A stretch of DNA of 64,000 nucleotides, from positions 1 through 64,000 of the forward strand of contig CAYYQD010000002.1 in the NCBI GenBank assembly GCA_964473735.1, given 5' to 3'. The position numbers were made by a program, and so were the translations under genes. Under the pieces are notes generated by a model that saw only the letters and a program-made list of their open reading frames with translations, had not been told where the DNA came from and did not search any database. The stretch comes from JAADCS01 sp964473735. GTDB lineage: Bacteria > Hydrothermota > Hydrothermia > LBFQ01. The stretch's first letter is position 1. Each line of letters begins with the position of its first letter. Of the stretch, positions 39,710 to 48,432 are shown piece by piece.

Positions 39710-41544
39710 AGAGGTACGTGTTTGCCGTCTTATCTCTGTTTCCTGTCTCCCTCATGGGGGCGTGGGTTGATATAACGGATATGGCCGAGGGTCCGAGGGC
39801 CTCGGTCGGAAAGAAGGAGTACCTGCAGCTCTCCCCTGCTACGCCCGTCCGCCTGAAGGTCAAGAGGAGCACGAACGTCAGGTGGAGGGTCCGCGCCGAC
39901 AAGAGCGGTAGGCTCTGGTACATAAACCGCAGGAACGGAAAACGCAGGGACTTCCACTTCAGGGCTGGTAAGAGCGAGATAAGGATGCACCTCTCGGCCG
40001 GAATATACGACTTCTACGCCTCACCGGAGGCCGTAGCACGTGTCTATAGGTACGTGCGGCGTCGCTGGAAACCCGTTCAGCCGGAGGGGGGAGGGTACCC
40101 CGTCGTACTGTTGGTGGGTGAGAACCGCTACACCTACTACAGAACGGATAGGGGGGTAGTGGTGAAGGTCAAGGGACCGACCACGCTCCACCTGTTCTTC
40201 CGGGCCTTCATGAGAGGCGGAGGTAAGGTGAGAGCTAAGATCAAGGTCTATGAGGGGAAGAGGCTTATAAAGTCCGCCATAAAGACGCTTAGACCTTCCC
40301 GACGGGCGATATTCTTTACGGGGAAGGACAGCATAAAGGCTTCCGTACCCCTGAAACTGAGCCTGAAGGTATCCAAGGGACTCCATCGCTACAGGGTCGT
40401 GGTATCTGGCGTTGAGGGTGCGGTCAAGCCCTACGTGGATAAGGGGAAACGCAAGCGGAAAAGGGGAAGTCTATTCCACTTCACGGAGATGGGGAGGGTT
40501 GAATACGGCCCCATGTTGGCCTCTTTAAGCGCCTCTTACAGTGGAAAGCGCTACAGGAGTAAGAGACACCGCAGGAGAAGGCTCCGCAGGAGGAGACACT
40601 TCAAACACCACTACGTGCGGGTAGTACCCTCCTTCGCGTACTTATCCTCTGACAACGTCTATCACTACAGCCAACCCCAGATTGACACCTTCTACAGCGG
40701 TCTAAAGCCCTACAGGTACCCCGGAGTTGAGGGTATAGGGGACGGTATCTGGAGGGCGAGGCTGTCCTTCACTTACCTCTACCGCTGGAGGCGTAAGATT
40801 TCCTTAGGTCCCACCCTGTACTACGCCCTCTACAGGTACCTTCAGAACCAGCAGCTTAACCGCAGTCTGTACGGTATTTCTCTCGTGGGCAGGTTTTACG
40901 GACTGCGGGCGAGGGTATCCTACCTGAACATGCCCTTTTACGGTGTTAGACCGACTTACACAGGCGTACCTAAGACGTACGAACTTCTATCCTTCGCCTA
41001 CAGCAGGACGGAGGTCTCCCTATCCTACACCTTGAAGCCCATTACCGTAAGGGGGGTCTACGGGTTCGGTAGGTACGACTTCAACCCCACCTTTGACCTG
41101 TACGACGCCCGGTTTCGCAGGGCAGGGGGTGGTATCACCTTCAGGTACTCCGTCTTCTCCTTAAAGGGAGACGTCCTCTTCGGTAAAGTGGAGGCTACGA
41201 ACCTACCCGCCGGAGTGCCCAAGGATTGGTCCCACGACTACACCACCTTCAAGGTCGCTCTTCTCCTGTCCCTTCCCTACGTTTCCCCTTACATCTCCTA
41301 CAGGCATACGGTAAGAAACTACACGACCACGGACGTAGCCGACTCCCACTACGGCAGAGAGGATAAAGAGAGTGACCTCGTTCTGGGTGTCTCTGGAGAG
41401 CTCCCGTACGTCAGGCCCTTCGTATCCTACAGGGTCAGGAGCCGTTCCACCACCTCTCCCACCCCTATCGTGGATGTCTTCAAGGACTACAGGGAGAACG
41501 TATTTACGGCCGGCATAAGGGTACCCCTGAAGTTCAGGTTCTGA
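39706..41544 (+). CDS. Basic periplasmic domain + outer-membrane barrel, candidate polyglutamate exporter
   Basis: A 612-residue protein with a normal signal (MKRYVFAVLSLFPVSLMGA). Residues about 20-310 are beta-rich and unusually rich in Lys and Arg, ending in an extreme basic patch (KRHRRRRLRRRRHFKHH, near residues 284-300). Residues about 310-612 form a barrel (LSFTYLYRWRRKISLGPTLY, FVSYRVRSRS) ending in VPLKFRF. It overlaps pgsW by ATGA and is the last gene of the operon. By position and charge it could be the outer-membrane channel or anchor for anionic poly-gamma-glutamate. I know of no named family, so the role is inference. Confidence 0.7.
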   Translation: MKRYVFAVLSLFPVSLMGAWVDITDMAEGPRASVGKKEYLQLSPATPVRLKVKRSTNVRWRVRADKSGRLWYINRRNGKRRDFHFRAGKSEIRMHLSAGIYDFYASPEAVARVYRYVRRRWKPVQPEGGGYPVVLLVGENRYTYYRTDRGVVVKVKGPTTLHLFFRAFMRGGGKVRAKIKVYEGKRLIKSAIKTLRPSRRAIFFTGKDSIKASVPLKLSLKVSKGLHRYRVVVSGVEGAVKPYVDKGKRKRKRGSLFHFTEMGRVEYGPMLASLSASYSGKRYRSKRHRRRRLRRRRHFKHHYVRVVPSFAYLSSDNVYHYSQPQIDTFYSGLKPYRYPGVEGIGDGIWRARLSFTYLYRWRRKISLGPTLYYALYRYLQNQQLNRSLYGISLVGRFYGLRARVSYLNMPFYGVRPTYTGVPKTYELLSFAYSRTEVSLSYTLKPITVRGVYGFGRYDFNPTFDLYDARFRRAGGGITFRYSVFSLKGDVLFGKVEATNLPAGVPKDWSHDYTTFKVALLLSLPYVSPYISYRHTVRNYTTTDVADSHYGREDKESDLVLGVSGELPYVRPFVSYRVRSRSTTSPTPIVDVFKDYRENVFTAGIRVPLKFRF

Positions 41545-41578
41545 GGCGGGTACGTACCCTTTACGCGCCTTTCACCGG

Positions 41579-41584
41579 TATATT
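41579..41584 (+). promoter_or_regulatory. -10 box of the phospholipase D-like gene
   Basis: TATATT, 6 bases before ATG 41591; it marks the end of the polyglutamate operon. Confidence 0.5.
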
Positions 41585-41590
41585 ACCGGG

Positions 41591-42643
41591 ATGAAAAGGT
41601 TTAAGTACCTCTGGCCCGTACTCGTACTGCTGCTGGTCGCGCTGTACTTCCTCTGGCGGGGCGTGGGCGGAAGCAAGCCGCGGGAGGCGGAGGTCCGTAA
41701 GGAGGCCCCGAAGGCGGGGAATCGCCCCGTTGAGATATTCTTCACCCGCTCGGACGACGACCCCGAAAGGGCGCTGGTCTCCTTCATAAACTCGGCCAAC
41801 AGGTACGTGCATGTGGCCATATTTGAGCTGGAGCTGGAGAGGGTGGTGAATGCCCTGATAGATGCTAAGCACAGGGGGGTAGATGTGAAGGTCGTCATGG
41901 ACGACAGGATGAAGCGTAAGTGGGCGGCTAAGAAGTTGAAGGCCGCAGGCATCCCTATAGTCTTTGATAACCGAAAACCCTACATGCACAACAAGTTCGT
42001 AGTCGTTGACGGTAAGGCCGTGTGGTCCGGTTCTATGAACTTCAAGGAGTCCTCCGTCTATCGCAACGATAACAACGCCTTCATAATCTTCTCCCCGCAG
42101 GTGGCGGAGAACTACGAGAGGGAGTTTCAGGAGATGTTCGCCCAGCACCTCTTCGGACCGGACTCCCCTCGCAACACTCACTGCTGCTTTAAAGTGGCGG
42201 ACGTTTATCTGGAGAACTACTTCGCCCCGGAGGACAGTGTAGCGCGGAGGATAGTTGATATACTGCACAACTCCCGAAAGAGCATAAGGTTCGCGGCCTT
42301 CTCCTTTACGGACGACGACATCGGAAAGGCCATGGTGGAGGCGAAGCGCAGGGGGGTAGAAGTGGTCGGTGTGGTGGAAGCCCGCGGTGTCAGGAACAAG
42401 GGGTCGGAGTACAGGAGACTGAAGCGGGCGGGAATTCCCGTATTTAAGGACGGCAACCCCTACATCCTCCACGACAAGTACATAATCGTGGATGACTCAA
42501 TAGTGATAACAGGATCCTACAACTTCTCGCGCTCCGCCAGAAAGAGGAACGACGAGAACGTCGTCATATTCTTCAAGAGGTGGATAGCCGGGGAGTACCT
42601 GAGGGACTTCGGTCGCATACTCAAGGAGGCTAAGGGAGAGTAA
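41591..42643 (+). CDS. Phospholipase D-like protein with two HKD motifs
   Basis: A 350-residue protein with an N-terminal membrane anchor (residues about 7-25) and two PLD repeats. The first HKD is MHNKFVVVDGKAVWSGSMNF near residues 132-151 and the second LHDKYIIVDDSIVITGSYNF near 294-313. Such pairs make one active site with a phospho-His intermediate. The substrate may be phospholipid or DNA; the periplasm-facing anchor favours lipid or extracytoplasmic DNA. Own promoter. Confidence 0.9.
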   Translation: MKRFKYLWPVLVLLLVALYFLWRGVGGSKPREAEVRKEAPKAGNRPVEIFFTRSDDDPERALVSFINSANRYVHVAIFELELERVVNALIDAKHRGVDVKVVMDDRMKRKWAAKKLKAAGIPIVFDNRKPYMHNKFVVVDGKAVWSGSMNFKESSVYRNDNNAFIIFSPQVAENYEREFQEMFAQHLFGPDSPRNTHCCFKVADVYLENYFAPEDSVARRIVDILHNSRKSIRFAAFSFTDDDIGKAMVEAKRRGVEVVGVVEARGVRNKGSEYRRLKRAGIPVFKDGNPYILHDKYIIVDDSIVITGSYNFSRSARKRNDENVVIFFKRWIAGEYLRDFGRILKEAKGE

Positions 42644-42674
42644 AGGAGAGGACACCCTCGCGGGAGACGGGGGC

Positions 42675-42712
42675 GGTACCACTTTTGCAGGTTTTATACC
42701 CAAAGTGATACC
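42675..42712 (-). repeat. 38-base palindromic repeat, copy 4
   Basis: GGTACCACTT at 42675-42684 and AAGTGATACC at 42703-42712. The conserved TTTGGGTA half-site is on the reverse strand. It lies between convergent genes, with GTGTAAA at 42722-42728 matching the flank of copy 2. Confidence 0.88.
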
Positions 42713-42740
42713 GTATGAAAGGTGTAAATATCTACGGGGG

Positions 42741-43652
42741 CTAAACCTTCTCAAACATGGCTATGAAGAAACCTTCGGTATCCGTTCTGTGAGGGTAAAA
42801 GCGCTTCGTTCCGGGTACGGCCCCGTCTACCTCCCCTATTCCCACCTCAGGCACGGGTACCAGCGTGGCCCCGCTCTCCTTCAGGAACCTCTCAACTACG
42901 TTCTCGTTCTCCTCGTAGGTTAAGGTGCAGGTGGAATATACCAACCTTCCCCCCGGCTTCAGAGTATCCCAGCCGGCCATAAGCAACCGGTACTGTACGC
43001 GACTGTAGGCCTTTACCTCCTTAGGGGACCACCAGAGGGCCACCTCGGGGTTCTTGTGCAGAGTCCCCACGGAGGAGCAGGGGGCATCCACCAGAACGTA
43101 ATCGTAGTACTCCCTGTAAAATCTGGCCAACCTCTCCCCCCTGTATATGCTAACTACGACGTTGAGGCACCCCATCCTCTCCACGTTGTTGACCAGAGCC
43201 CTTACCCTGTCCATAGAGGAGTCGTTGGCGAAAACCATACCCGTGTTCCCCATAAGGGCCGAGAGTAAGGTGGTCTTGGAACCGGGGGCGGCAGCGATGT
43301 CCAGCACGAAGGAATGCGGCCGGGGGTTCAGGAGGTGGGCGGGAAGCATGGAGGCCAAATCCTGAACGTAGTAGTATCCTAAGAAGTGCTCTAAGGTTTT
43401 GCCCATCTCCGTAGGGTAGTGGAGGACCCGGAAAGCGTAGGGTAGGACGGTCCCCTCAAGGACGAACCCCCTATCCTCCAGCCTCCTTCTCAGGGTTTCC
43501 GGCTCTATCTTGAGGGTGTTGGCCCTGATGTACGGGCGGTAGGAGGGGGAGGTTATGTACCGGACGTACTCTTCGTACTCCTCCCCCAGTATCTCCCGAA
43601 TCGCGGACCACAGGCTCCTGTTCTTCCTCAGGTACTCCTCCCTTATGGGCAT
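42741..43652 (-). CDS. RsmB/NOL1-family RNA m5C methyltransferase
   Basis: A 303-residue SAM-dependent cytosine-5 RNA methyltransferase. SAM motif I is VLDIAAAPGSKTTLLSALMG near residues 115-134, the motif IV Cys is VLVDAPCSSVGTLHKNP near 184-200 and the catalytic motif VI Cys is VYSTCTLTYEENE near 238-250. It lacks the N-terminal NusB-like domain of RsmB and any clear C-terminal PUA domain, so it is closer to RsmF/Nop2-type enzymes; the target base is unknown. It begins 4 bases after the sppA-like stop. Confidence 0.9.
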   Translation of the reverse strand: MPIREEYLRKNRSLWSAIREILGEEYEEYVRYITSPSYRPYIRANTLKIEPETLRRRLEDRGFVLEGTVLPYAFRVLHYPTEMGKTLEHFLGYYYVQDLASMLPAHLLNPRPHSFVLDIAAAPGSKTTLLSALMGNTGMVFANDSSMDRVRALVNNVERMGCLNVVVSIYRGERLARFYREYYDYVLVDAPCSSVGTLHKNPEVALWWSPKEVKAYSRVQYRLLMAGWDTLKPGGRLVYSTCTLTYEENENVVERFLKESGATLVPVPEVGIGEVDGAVPGTKRFYPHRTDTEGFFIAMFEKV

Positions 43653-43656
43653 CCCG

Positions 43657-45873
43657 CTACTTCACCTCAACGTCGTACTCCATCCTGTAGAGAAGCTGCA
43701 ACCCTTCCGGTACGATGGACTTAAGGTCAAGTTTGAGGGATGCCCCCTTCCCCATAATGCTCTTGAGCCTCTGGAAGGTGCCCTTGGGCCGGGGATACAC
43801 TACGACCTCGTACTCCTTAACCCCGGACATCTTCGCCGCCAGCTCCACGGCGTCCGTGAGGCCGCCGAAACCGTCTGCCAGCCCTATGTTTACGGCGTCG
43901 TATCCGGCCCACACCCTTCCTCCGCCTATGGATCTCACGGAGTCCTCGGGCAGTCCCCTACCCTTTGATACCACGGAGACGAACCTGCCGTATGTGGCCT
44001 CTATGAGGCTGCGGACCCTTAAGATCTCCGTTGAGTCCATCTCCCTCCAGAGGGACCAGACGTCGCTGAAGGTATAGGTCTTCACCACGTCCCTGTTCAG
44101 GTGGAGTTTGTTTCTGTAAAAGTTCCGCAGGACGAACTTGGCCCCTATCACCCCTATGGAGCCGGTTACGGTGGTACGATCCACCAGGATGGTGTCTGCC
44201 AAGGCGGATATGTAATAACCTCCGGAGGCTGCCACCCGCCCCATGGAGACGACCACCACCTTCTCTTTGGCCAGCCTCTCCACGGCGTGGGCTATGTTGT
44301 CCGAGGCTAAGGCGCTCCCGCCGGGGGAGTTGACCCTTAACACCACAGCCTTAACGCTCTTATCCTTACGGAGTTTGTCCAGTATCCTGACAATCGTCCT
44401 GTCGCCAACGTTCTTACCGCCGACGAGGGGTAAGAAACCGTACGAGCTCTCACCGACCACTATTCCCCCCTCGGCTACGACAACGGCGACCTTAGGCTTC
44501 TCGTCCTTCCACTCCCTCTTCTGGACTTCAACCAGCCTGACCCTGCGACCCTTCTCCTTGAGAAGTGCTTTCCACTGATCCGGGTAGAGTAGGCTATCCA
44601 CCAGACCGAGCTTAACCGCCTCCTCCGGGAGGAAGGTCCCCATGTGCGACTTCACCAGACCGTTCAGGGAGTCGGCGTCCATCTTCCTGCCTTCGGCGAC
44701 GTCCTTCAGCCACACGCCCCATATAACCTCAAGGAGGCGGCTGTACTGCTCCCTGTTGGGTTCCGACATCGTGTCCCTTACGAAGGGTTCAAGGGCGGAC
44801 TTGTATTTGCCCATACGGAACTCCTGAACCTCTATCCCTAAGGAGTCAAAGGTCCTCTTGAAGAAGGTCAGCTCGGCAGACAGACCGGGGAGGGAGAGCA
44901 TGCCCTCGGGCACGAGATAGACCTTACCGACAGAGGCCACGTAATATGAGGCCGTACCGTAGGAATCGCTGAAGGATATCACCTCCTTCCCCTTATCTTT
45001 AGCCCTCTTGAGTAGGCTCCTGAGCTCCTCCGCCTGCGCCATGGATAGGCCGAAGTCCCTCATATCAAGGGCTATGACCTTCACGTTGGGGGACTCAACG
45101 GCCTTTTTCACCTCACTTATGAAGTCGTAGAACTTCTTACCGCTACTGAACGGGCCCGTCCTCCCGTCCTCCGTGTAGGACCTGACCCTCACCTCGTACC
45201 TGCCCTTCTTGATGGAGGGGGTGAAGTACTCCTTAGATAAGAGCAGTCCGAAGGACTTAGCCCCCCCGGATAGGATACCGCCCACCCTGAGCTTGCTGAA
45301 GGAAAGCTCTACCCCGGCAGACAACGTGAAATTTCGTGAGTCGCTGGAGTAGGCCTCAACCCTGAACCCGGCGTAGGGAAAGGGCTGGACGAAGAATCCG
45401 AAGACCGGAGAGACCCCAAGGAAGGCGTTGGGATCCGTCCCTTTAAGGTCCAGCCTGTAGTACCGGGTTCCGAAGTAGGCGGTCAGGTAGTCTTTGTACG
45501 GGCGTATCCCTACCCCCACGTCCGTACTCCCGGCCCCGCCGTTGTCCCCGTTCAGAACGGCTCCCACGGATAGGAACCGGAAGGGCCTGATAAGGAGACC
45601 GGCGCGCCATAGGTTGTTGAGGGGGTCGTAGTCCATACCCAGAGCCACTGGTCCCCCCCTGAACCCCGAGGACAGCAGGAGGTACTGCCCCCCCGGGGAT
45701 AGGCGACCGTACCCGACCCCGAATCCGGCGAAGGCGAGGTTAAGGCCGTAAGATCCGTCGCCGTAGTAAAGCAGGAGCTCCCTGCCGCCGTACCCGAGAC
45801 CGGCGGGGTTATTTACGGAGTTGGCACCGTAAGATAGGGCTACCGATGAGAGTTCAAAGAAAGGGTAAAGCAT
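43657..45873 (-). CDS. sppA: SppA-type serine peptidase fused to an N-terminal barrel-like domain
   Basis: A 738-residue protein. The first about 210 residues are beta strands with the opening LSSVALSYGANSVNNPAGLG, recalling PorV/FadL-like outer-membrane proteins. Residues about 225-720 are a double SppA (S49) domain. The catalytic Lys candidate is MGKYKSALEPFVRDTM near 356 and the Ser is MGRVAASGGYYIS near 545, with VNSPGGSA and TTVTGSIGVIG. SppA normally degrades signal peptides in the inner membrane; a barrel fusion would place it elsewhere. Start ATG 45873 leaves almost no signal peptide. Confidence 0.88.
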   Translation of the reverse strand: MLYPFFELSSVALSYGANSVNNPAGLGYGGRELLLYYGDGSYGLNLAFAGFGVGYGRLSPGGQYLLLSSGFRGGPVALGMDYDPLNNLWRAGLLIRPFRFLSVGAVLNGDNGGAGSTDVGVGIRPYKDYLTAYFGTRYYRLDLKGTDPNAFLGVSPVFGFFVQPFPYAGFRVEAYSSDSRNFTLSAGVELSFSKLRVGGILSGGAKSFGLLLSKEYFTPSIKKGRYEVRVRSYTEDGRTGPFSSGKKFYDFISEVKKAVESPNVKVIALDMRDFGLSMAQAEELRSLLKRAKDKGKEVISFSDSYGTASYYVASVGKVYLVPEGMLSLPGLSAELTFFKRTFDSLGIEVQEFRMGKYKSALEPFVRDTMSEPNREQYSRLLEVIWGVWLKDVAEGRKMDADSLNGLVKSHMGTFLPEEAVKLGLVDSLLYPDQWKALLKEKGRRVRLVEVQKREWKDEKPKVAVVVAEGGIVVGESSYGFLPLVGGKNVGDRTIVRILDKLRKDKSVKAVVLRVNSPGGSALASDNIAHAVERLAKEKVVVVSMGRVAASGGYYISALADTILVDRTTVTGSIGVIGAKFVLRNFYRNKLHLNRDVVKTYTFSDVWSLWREMDSTEILRVRSLIEATYGRFVSVVSKGRGLPEDSVRSIGGGRVWAGYDAVNIGLADGFGGLTDAVELAAKMSGVKEYEVVVYPRPKGTFQRLKSIMGKGASLKLDLKSIVPEGLQLLYRMEYDVEVK

Positions 45874-45882
45874 AGGGCGGAA

Positions 45883-45888
45883 ATTATA
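45883..45888 (-). promoter_or_regulatory. -10 box of the sppA-methyltransferase operon
   Basis: TATAAT, 9 bases before ATG 45873. Confidence 0.6.
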
Positions 45889-45895
45889 CCGCCGC

Positions 45896-46768
45896 TTACC
45901 TGCGTAGAAGCCCCTTTATCCAACCCTTTGCCCTCTCCCAAAATCCCTTATGCGTCTCTCTGTACCTTTCCAGAGCCCGAACGGCCTGAACGTACCCCGC
46001 CTCTATGAGCTCTCTGGTGCGCGAGAAGTCAAAGATAGATACGTTGTAAGGTGGGTCAAGGGGTACGTACAGGGTATCCACCCTGTGCTCCTCCACGAAG
46101 TGTTCCTGCTCCCGTATCTTAGACTCAAGGAGCAGCCCTATGGACCTTGAGAGGACACCGTACATGTTATACACCTCGTCGTCAAAGGACCTGCCCCCGC
46201 GGATGTGGAGGGCGACGGCACTCTTCGCCCCCCTCTCAACGGCTATGCTGTAGGGAATGTTACTGTAGAACCCTCCGTCTATGAGGACCATACCCTTGTA
46301 CTTCCACGGTGGAAAGTAGGGAGGAAGGGCGGTTGAGGCCATTATGGCATCTACAACCGGGTCTAAGGGGTCATCACCGAATACGTACACCTGATTGCTC
46401 CTTATATCCACGGCAGGTATGTACGTGGGTAGCTTCAGCTCTCCGAACTTCTTAACGGGTACTGTGCGCACTATAAAACGGTAAAAAGCCTCGTTTGAGA
46501 ACAGACTGGTACGGTTCCTCAGCAGGCGAAAGAGGGCCCCGATCCGTCCCTCCGGTACCACGTCCTCCCTCCTCATCCTCAACCATATCTCCTCCAGCTC
46601 CTTCACCCCTTCAAGGGTGGGTTTGTGAGCGAAATATACGCCGTTCACCGAGCCTATTGACACCCCCACGACCATATCAAAGGTAAAACCCCTCTCAAGT
46701 AGAGCCTTGAGCGCTCCCACCTGCATACTCCCCCGCGTTGAACCCCCACTGAGTATCAGAGCCCTCAT
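45896..46768 (-). CDS. Patatin-like phospholipase (RssA type)
   Basis: A 290-residue patatin-family lipid acyl hydrolase. The glycine-rich oxyanion loop is LSGGSTRGSMQVGAL near residues 6-20, the Ser elbow is VVGVSIGSVNG near 33-43 and the catalytic Asp is in VLIDGGFYSNIP near 167-178. No signal peptide is present, so it acts in the cytoplasm or at the inner leaflet. TAGAAT lies 8 bases before the ATG. Confidence 0.92.
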   Translation of the reverse strand: MRALILSGGSTRGSMQVGALKALLERGFTFDMVVGVSIGSVNGVYFAHKPTLEGVKELEEIWLRMRREDVVPEGRIGALFRLLRNRTSLFSNEAFYRFIVRTVPVKKFGELKLPTYIPAVDIRSNQVYVFGDDPLDPVVDAIMASTALPPYFPPWKYKGMVLIDGGFYSNIPYSIAVERGAKSAVALHIRGGRSFDDEVYNMYGVLSRSIGLLLESKIREQEHFVEEHRVDTLYVPLDPPYNVSIFDFSRTRELIEAGYVQAVRALERYRETHKGFWERAKGWIKGLLRR

Positions 46769-46776
46769 CGGGAAGT

Positions 46777-46782
46777 ATTCTA
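46777..46782 (-). promoter_or_regulatory. -10 box of the patatin gene
   Basis: TAGAAT, 8 bases before ATG 46768. Confidence 0.6.
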
Positions 46783-46838
46783 AGGAAGGAAACGTGTGGA
46801 AACCTGTTGCCTTCTTCAGACACTAAAGGCGGGTTGGG

Positions 46839-48269
46839 TTATCGTGATCTTAAAGCACAACCGCACTCCACCCGATAGAGGGAACGCTCAGGTCCGGCTA
46901 AGAGGGAACATCCCACCTTCTCCAGAGCGTGGGCGTAGTCTCTACCTACGGTTATCACTTCCAGACCCGGAGGTGGATTGGCCCCCTGCAACAGGAGTTT
47001 GTTCTTACGCGAGGGGTACTCACCCCCATCACACAGATAACTTTTGACAGCGGAGGCGGAGAAGTAGTATATCGGATAAACCCTGCGTCCCGGAAACAAC
47101 CCCTCCCCCAGAATATAGTAAAGCGTGCGCTGTCTGGCCTGATAGGAGTTCTGACCGATTAGGGCTACGTCGTGTAGGGAACGAAGGGCCCTTCTGATTT
47201 CCCTCTCTCTACGCTCCGCGTTTCTGTTGTGGCGGGTTACCCTGTGCGCGTTCAGAAACACCTGGGCGAATCCGATAAGAAGGAGGAGGTTGATAAGGGC
47301 CGGCCACCTACCACTGATCTCCTCAAGGGATACGGATGCTATCAGAAAGGCGAACGGTACGGCCACTATGAAGTAGTCCCTTATATCGTTTATGTGGTAA
47401 AGCGTTCCAATGAGGAGCAGCAGAGCCATAGAAAGGGAAAGGGCGTGAATATCCCTCCGTTTGACCTTGAAGAGTGCGTACAGTACAAAGGGCAGAAGCA
47501 ATGAAGTTTCCTTAAGCAGATACTCCAGAGCCTTCCTGAACCAGAGGACATTTCTACCGAGATTCCAGAAGTCCATGTTGTGGATAAAACGCTCCCCTCT
47601 GATAACGCCCAATAGGTCTATCAGGTTGTGGGCTCTACTCTCCAGATAGAGCGAGCCGGACCACCCGGTCAGGAATATAACGAGGGTGTAAGGCACGTAG
47701 GCCAGAAGGGTTAGAAACAGCATCAGGATGCCCTTTCTCATATCGGGAAGTCCGTGCAGGGCAAAATATACCGGGATGAATACTATGCCAAGGGGATGGT
47801 GTGAGACGGCTAACGATAGGAGAAACCAGGATAGAAGTGCGTGCTTTTTCACAACCGAAAGGTAAATCCCCGATACCCCCAGAAATACGAGGAAAATATA
47901 CACCTCGGCCGTCGTCGCGTACCTAATAAACAGGGGGGAGCCCCCGGCGATGAGGGTAAGTGGTAGAAGTACTCTATCCGAAGCCCCTAACTTCCTCCCT
48001 ACGGAGTACAACATCGTAAGTGTGGCCAGGGATAGGAACACCTGCAATAGGTTCGCTTTGAAGGCCGCCGTACCGAGAGGGCATACCTTCCCCCAGATGT
48101 GGAGCAGAACTATGTAGAGGGGATAGCCGGGATTGTGGGCGGTTCCCCAGACTTTCAGGAGGAACTGAAATTTACTCGTATCGCCGCTCCATACGGGATA
48201 GGGAGAGACGAGGAAGAGGTAGAGAAGAAGCAGGAATACGAAAAACAGAAGAACCAACCGTTTGTACAT
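46839..48269 (-). CDS. GT-C membrane glycosyltransferase (DUF2723-like)
   Basis: A 476-residue polytopic membrane protein. After the first helix comes SGDTSKFQFLLKVWGTAHNP then GYPLYIVLLH, resembling the Asp-containing first loop and H-P-P-G-Y-P-L-Y motif of DUF2723 protein O-mannosyltransferase-like enzymes. About ten helices follow, then a C-terminal soluble domain (residues about 370-476). It probably transfers sugar from a polyprenyl carrier. ATG 48269 is 11 bases after TAGAAT; an in-frame ATG at 48320 lies upstream of that box. Confidence 0.78.
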   Translation of the reverse strand: MYKRLVLLFFVFLLLLYLFLVSPYPVWSGDTSKFQFLLKVWGTAHNPGYPLYIVLLHIWGKVCPLGTAAFKANLLQVFLSLATLTMLYSVGRKLGASDRVLLPLTLIAGGSPLFIRYATTAEVYIFLVFLGVSGIYLSVVKKHALLSWFLLSLAVSHHPLGIVFIPVYFALHGLPDMRKGILMLFLTLLAYVPYTLVIFLTGWSGSLYLESRAHNLIDLLGVIRGERFIHNMDFWNLGRNVLWFRKALEYLLKETSLLLPFVLYALFKVKRRDIHALSLSMALLLLIGTLYHINDIRDYFIVAVPFAFLIASVSLEEISGRWPALINLLLLIGFAQVFLNAHRVTRHNRNAERREREIRRALRSLHDVALIGQNSYQARQRTLYYILGEGLFPGRRVYPIYYFSASAVKSYLCDGGEYPSRKNKLLLQGANPPPGLEVITVGRDYAHALEKVGCSLLAGPERSLYRVECGCALRSR

Positions 48270-48280
48270 TCCGACGCGAT

Positions 48281-48286
48281 ATTCTA
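48281..48286 (-). promoter_or_regulatory. -10 box of the GT-C gene, decides its start
   Basis: TAGAAT, 11 bases before ATG 48269 and downstream of the alternative ATG 48320. Confidence 0.6.
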
Positions 48287-48417
48287 AGGTGAGCGTACTT
48301 TTTTGGGTAATTATGGACATTATCCTTTACGGTGCCGATATTTTATCGTCCCACGGTAGTGGCCCGGATTCCCGTCTGGACGTCCTCCAAATCACCCACC
48401 GTTCCGCTCGGCTACCT

Positions 48418-48423
48418 TAAAAT
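48418..48423 (+). promoter_or_regulatory. -10 box of the subtilase-lolA operon
   Basis: TAAAAT, 9 bases before ATG 48433. Confidence 0.6.
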
Positions 48424-48432
48424 ATCCTTCGG

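Noticed and set aside
41561..42472. 303-codon open frame on the minus strand opposite the phospholipase D-like gene
   Set aside because: It is the antisense frame of a gene with two intact HKD motifs, has no promoter or ribosome-binding site and gives no recognisable protein.
48290..48330. Possible sixth copy of the 38-base repeat (TTTTGGGTA)
   Set aside because: Only the TTTGGGTA half-site is present; neither the GGTACCAC arm nor the AAGTGGTACC arm follows at the right distance.
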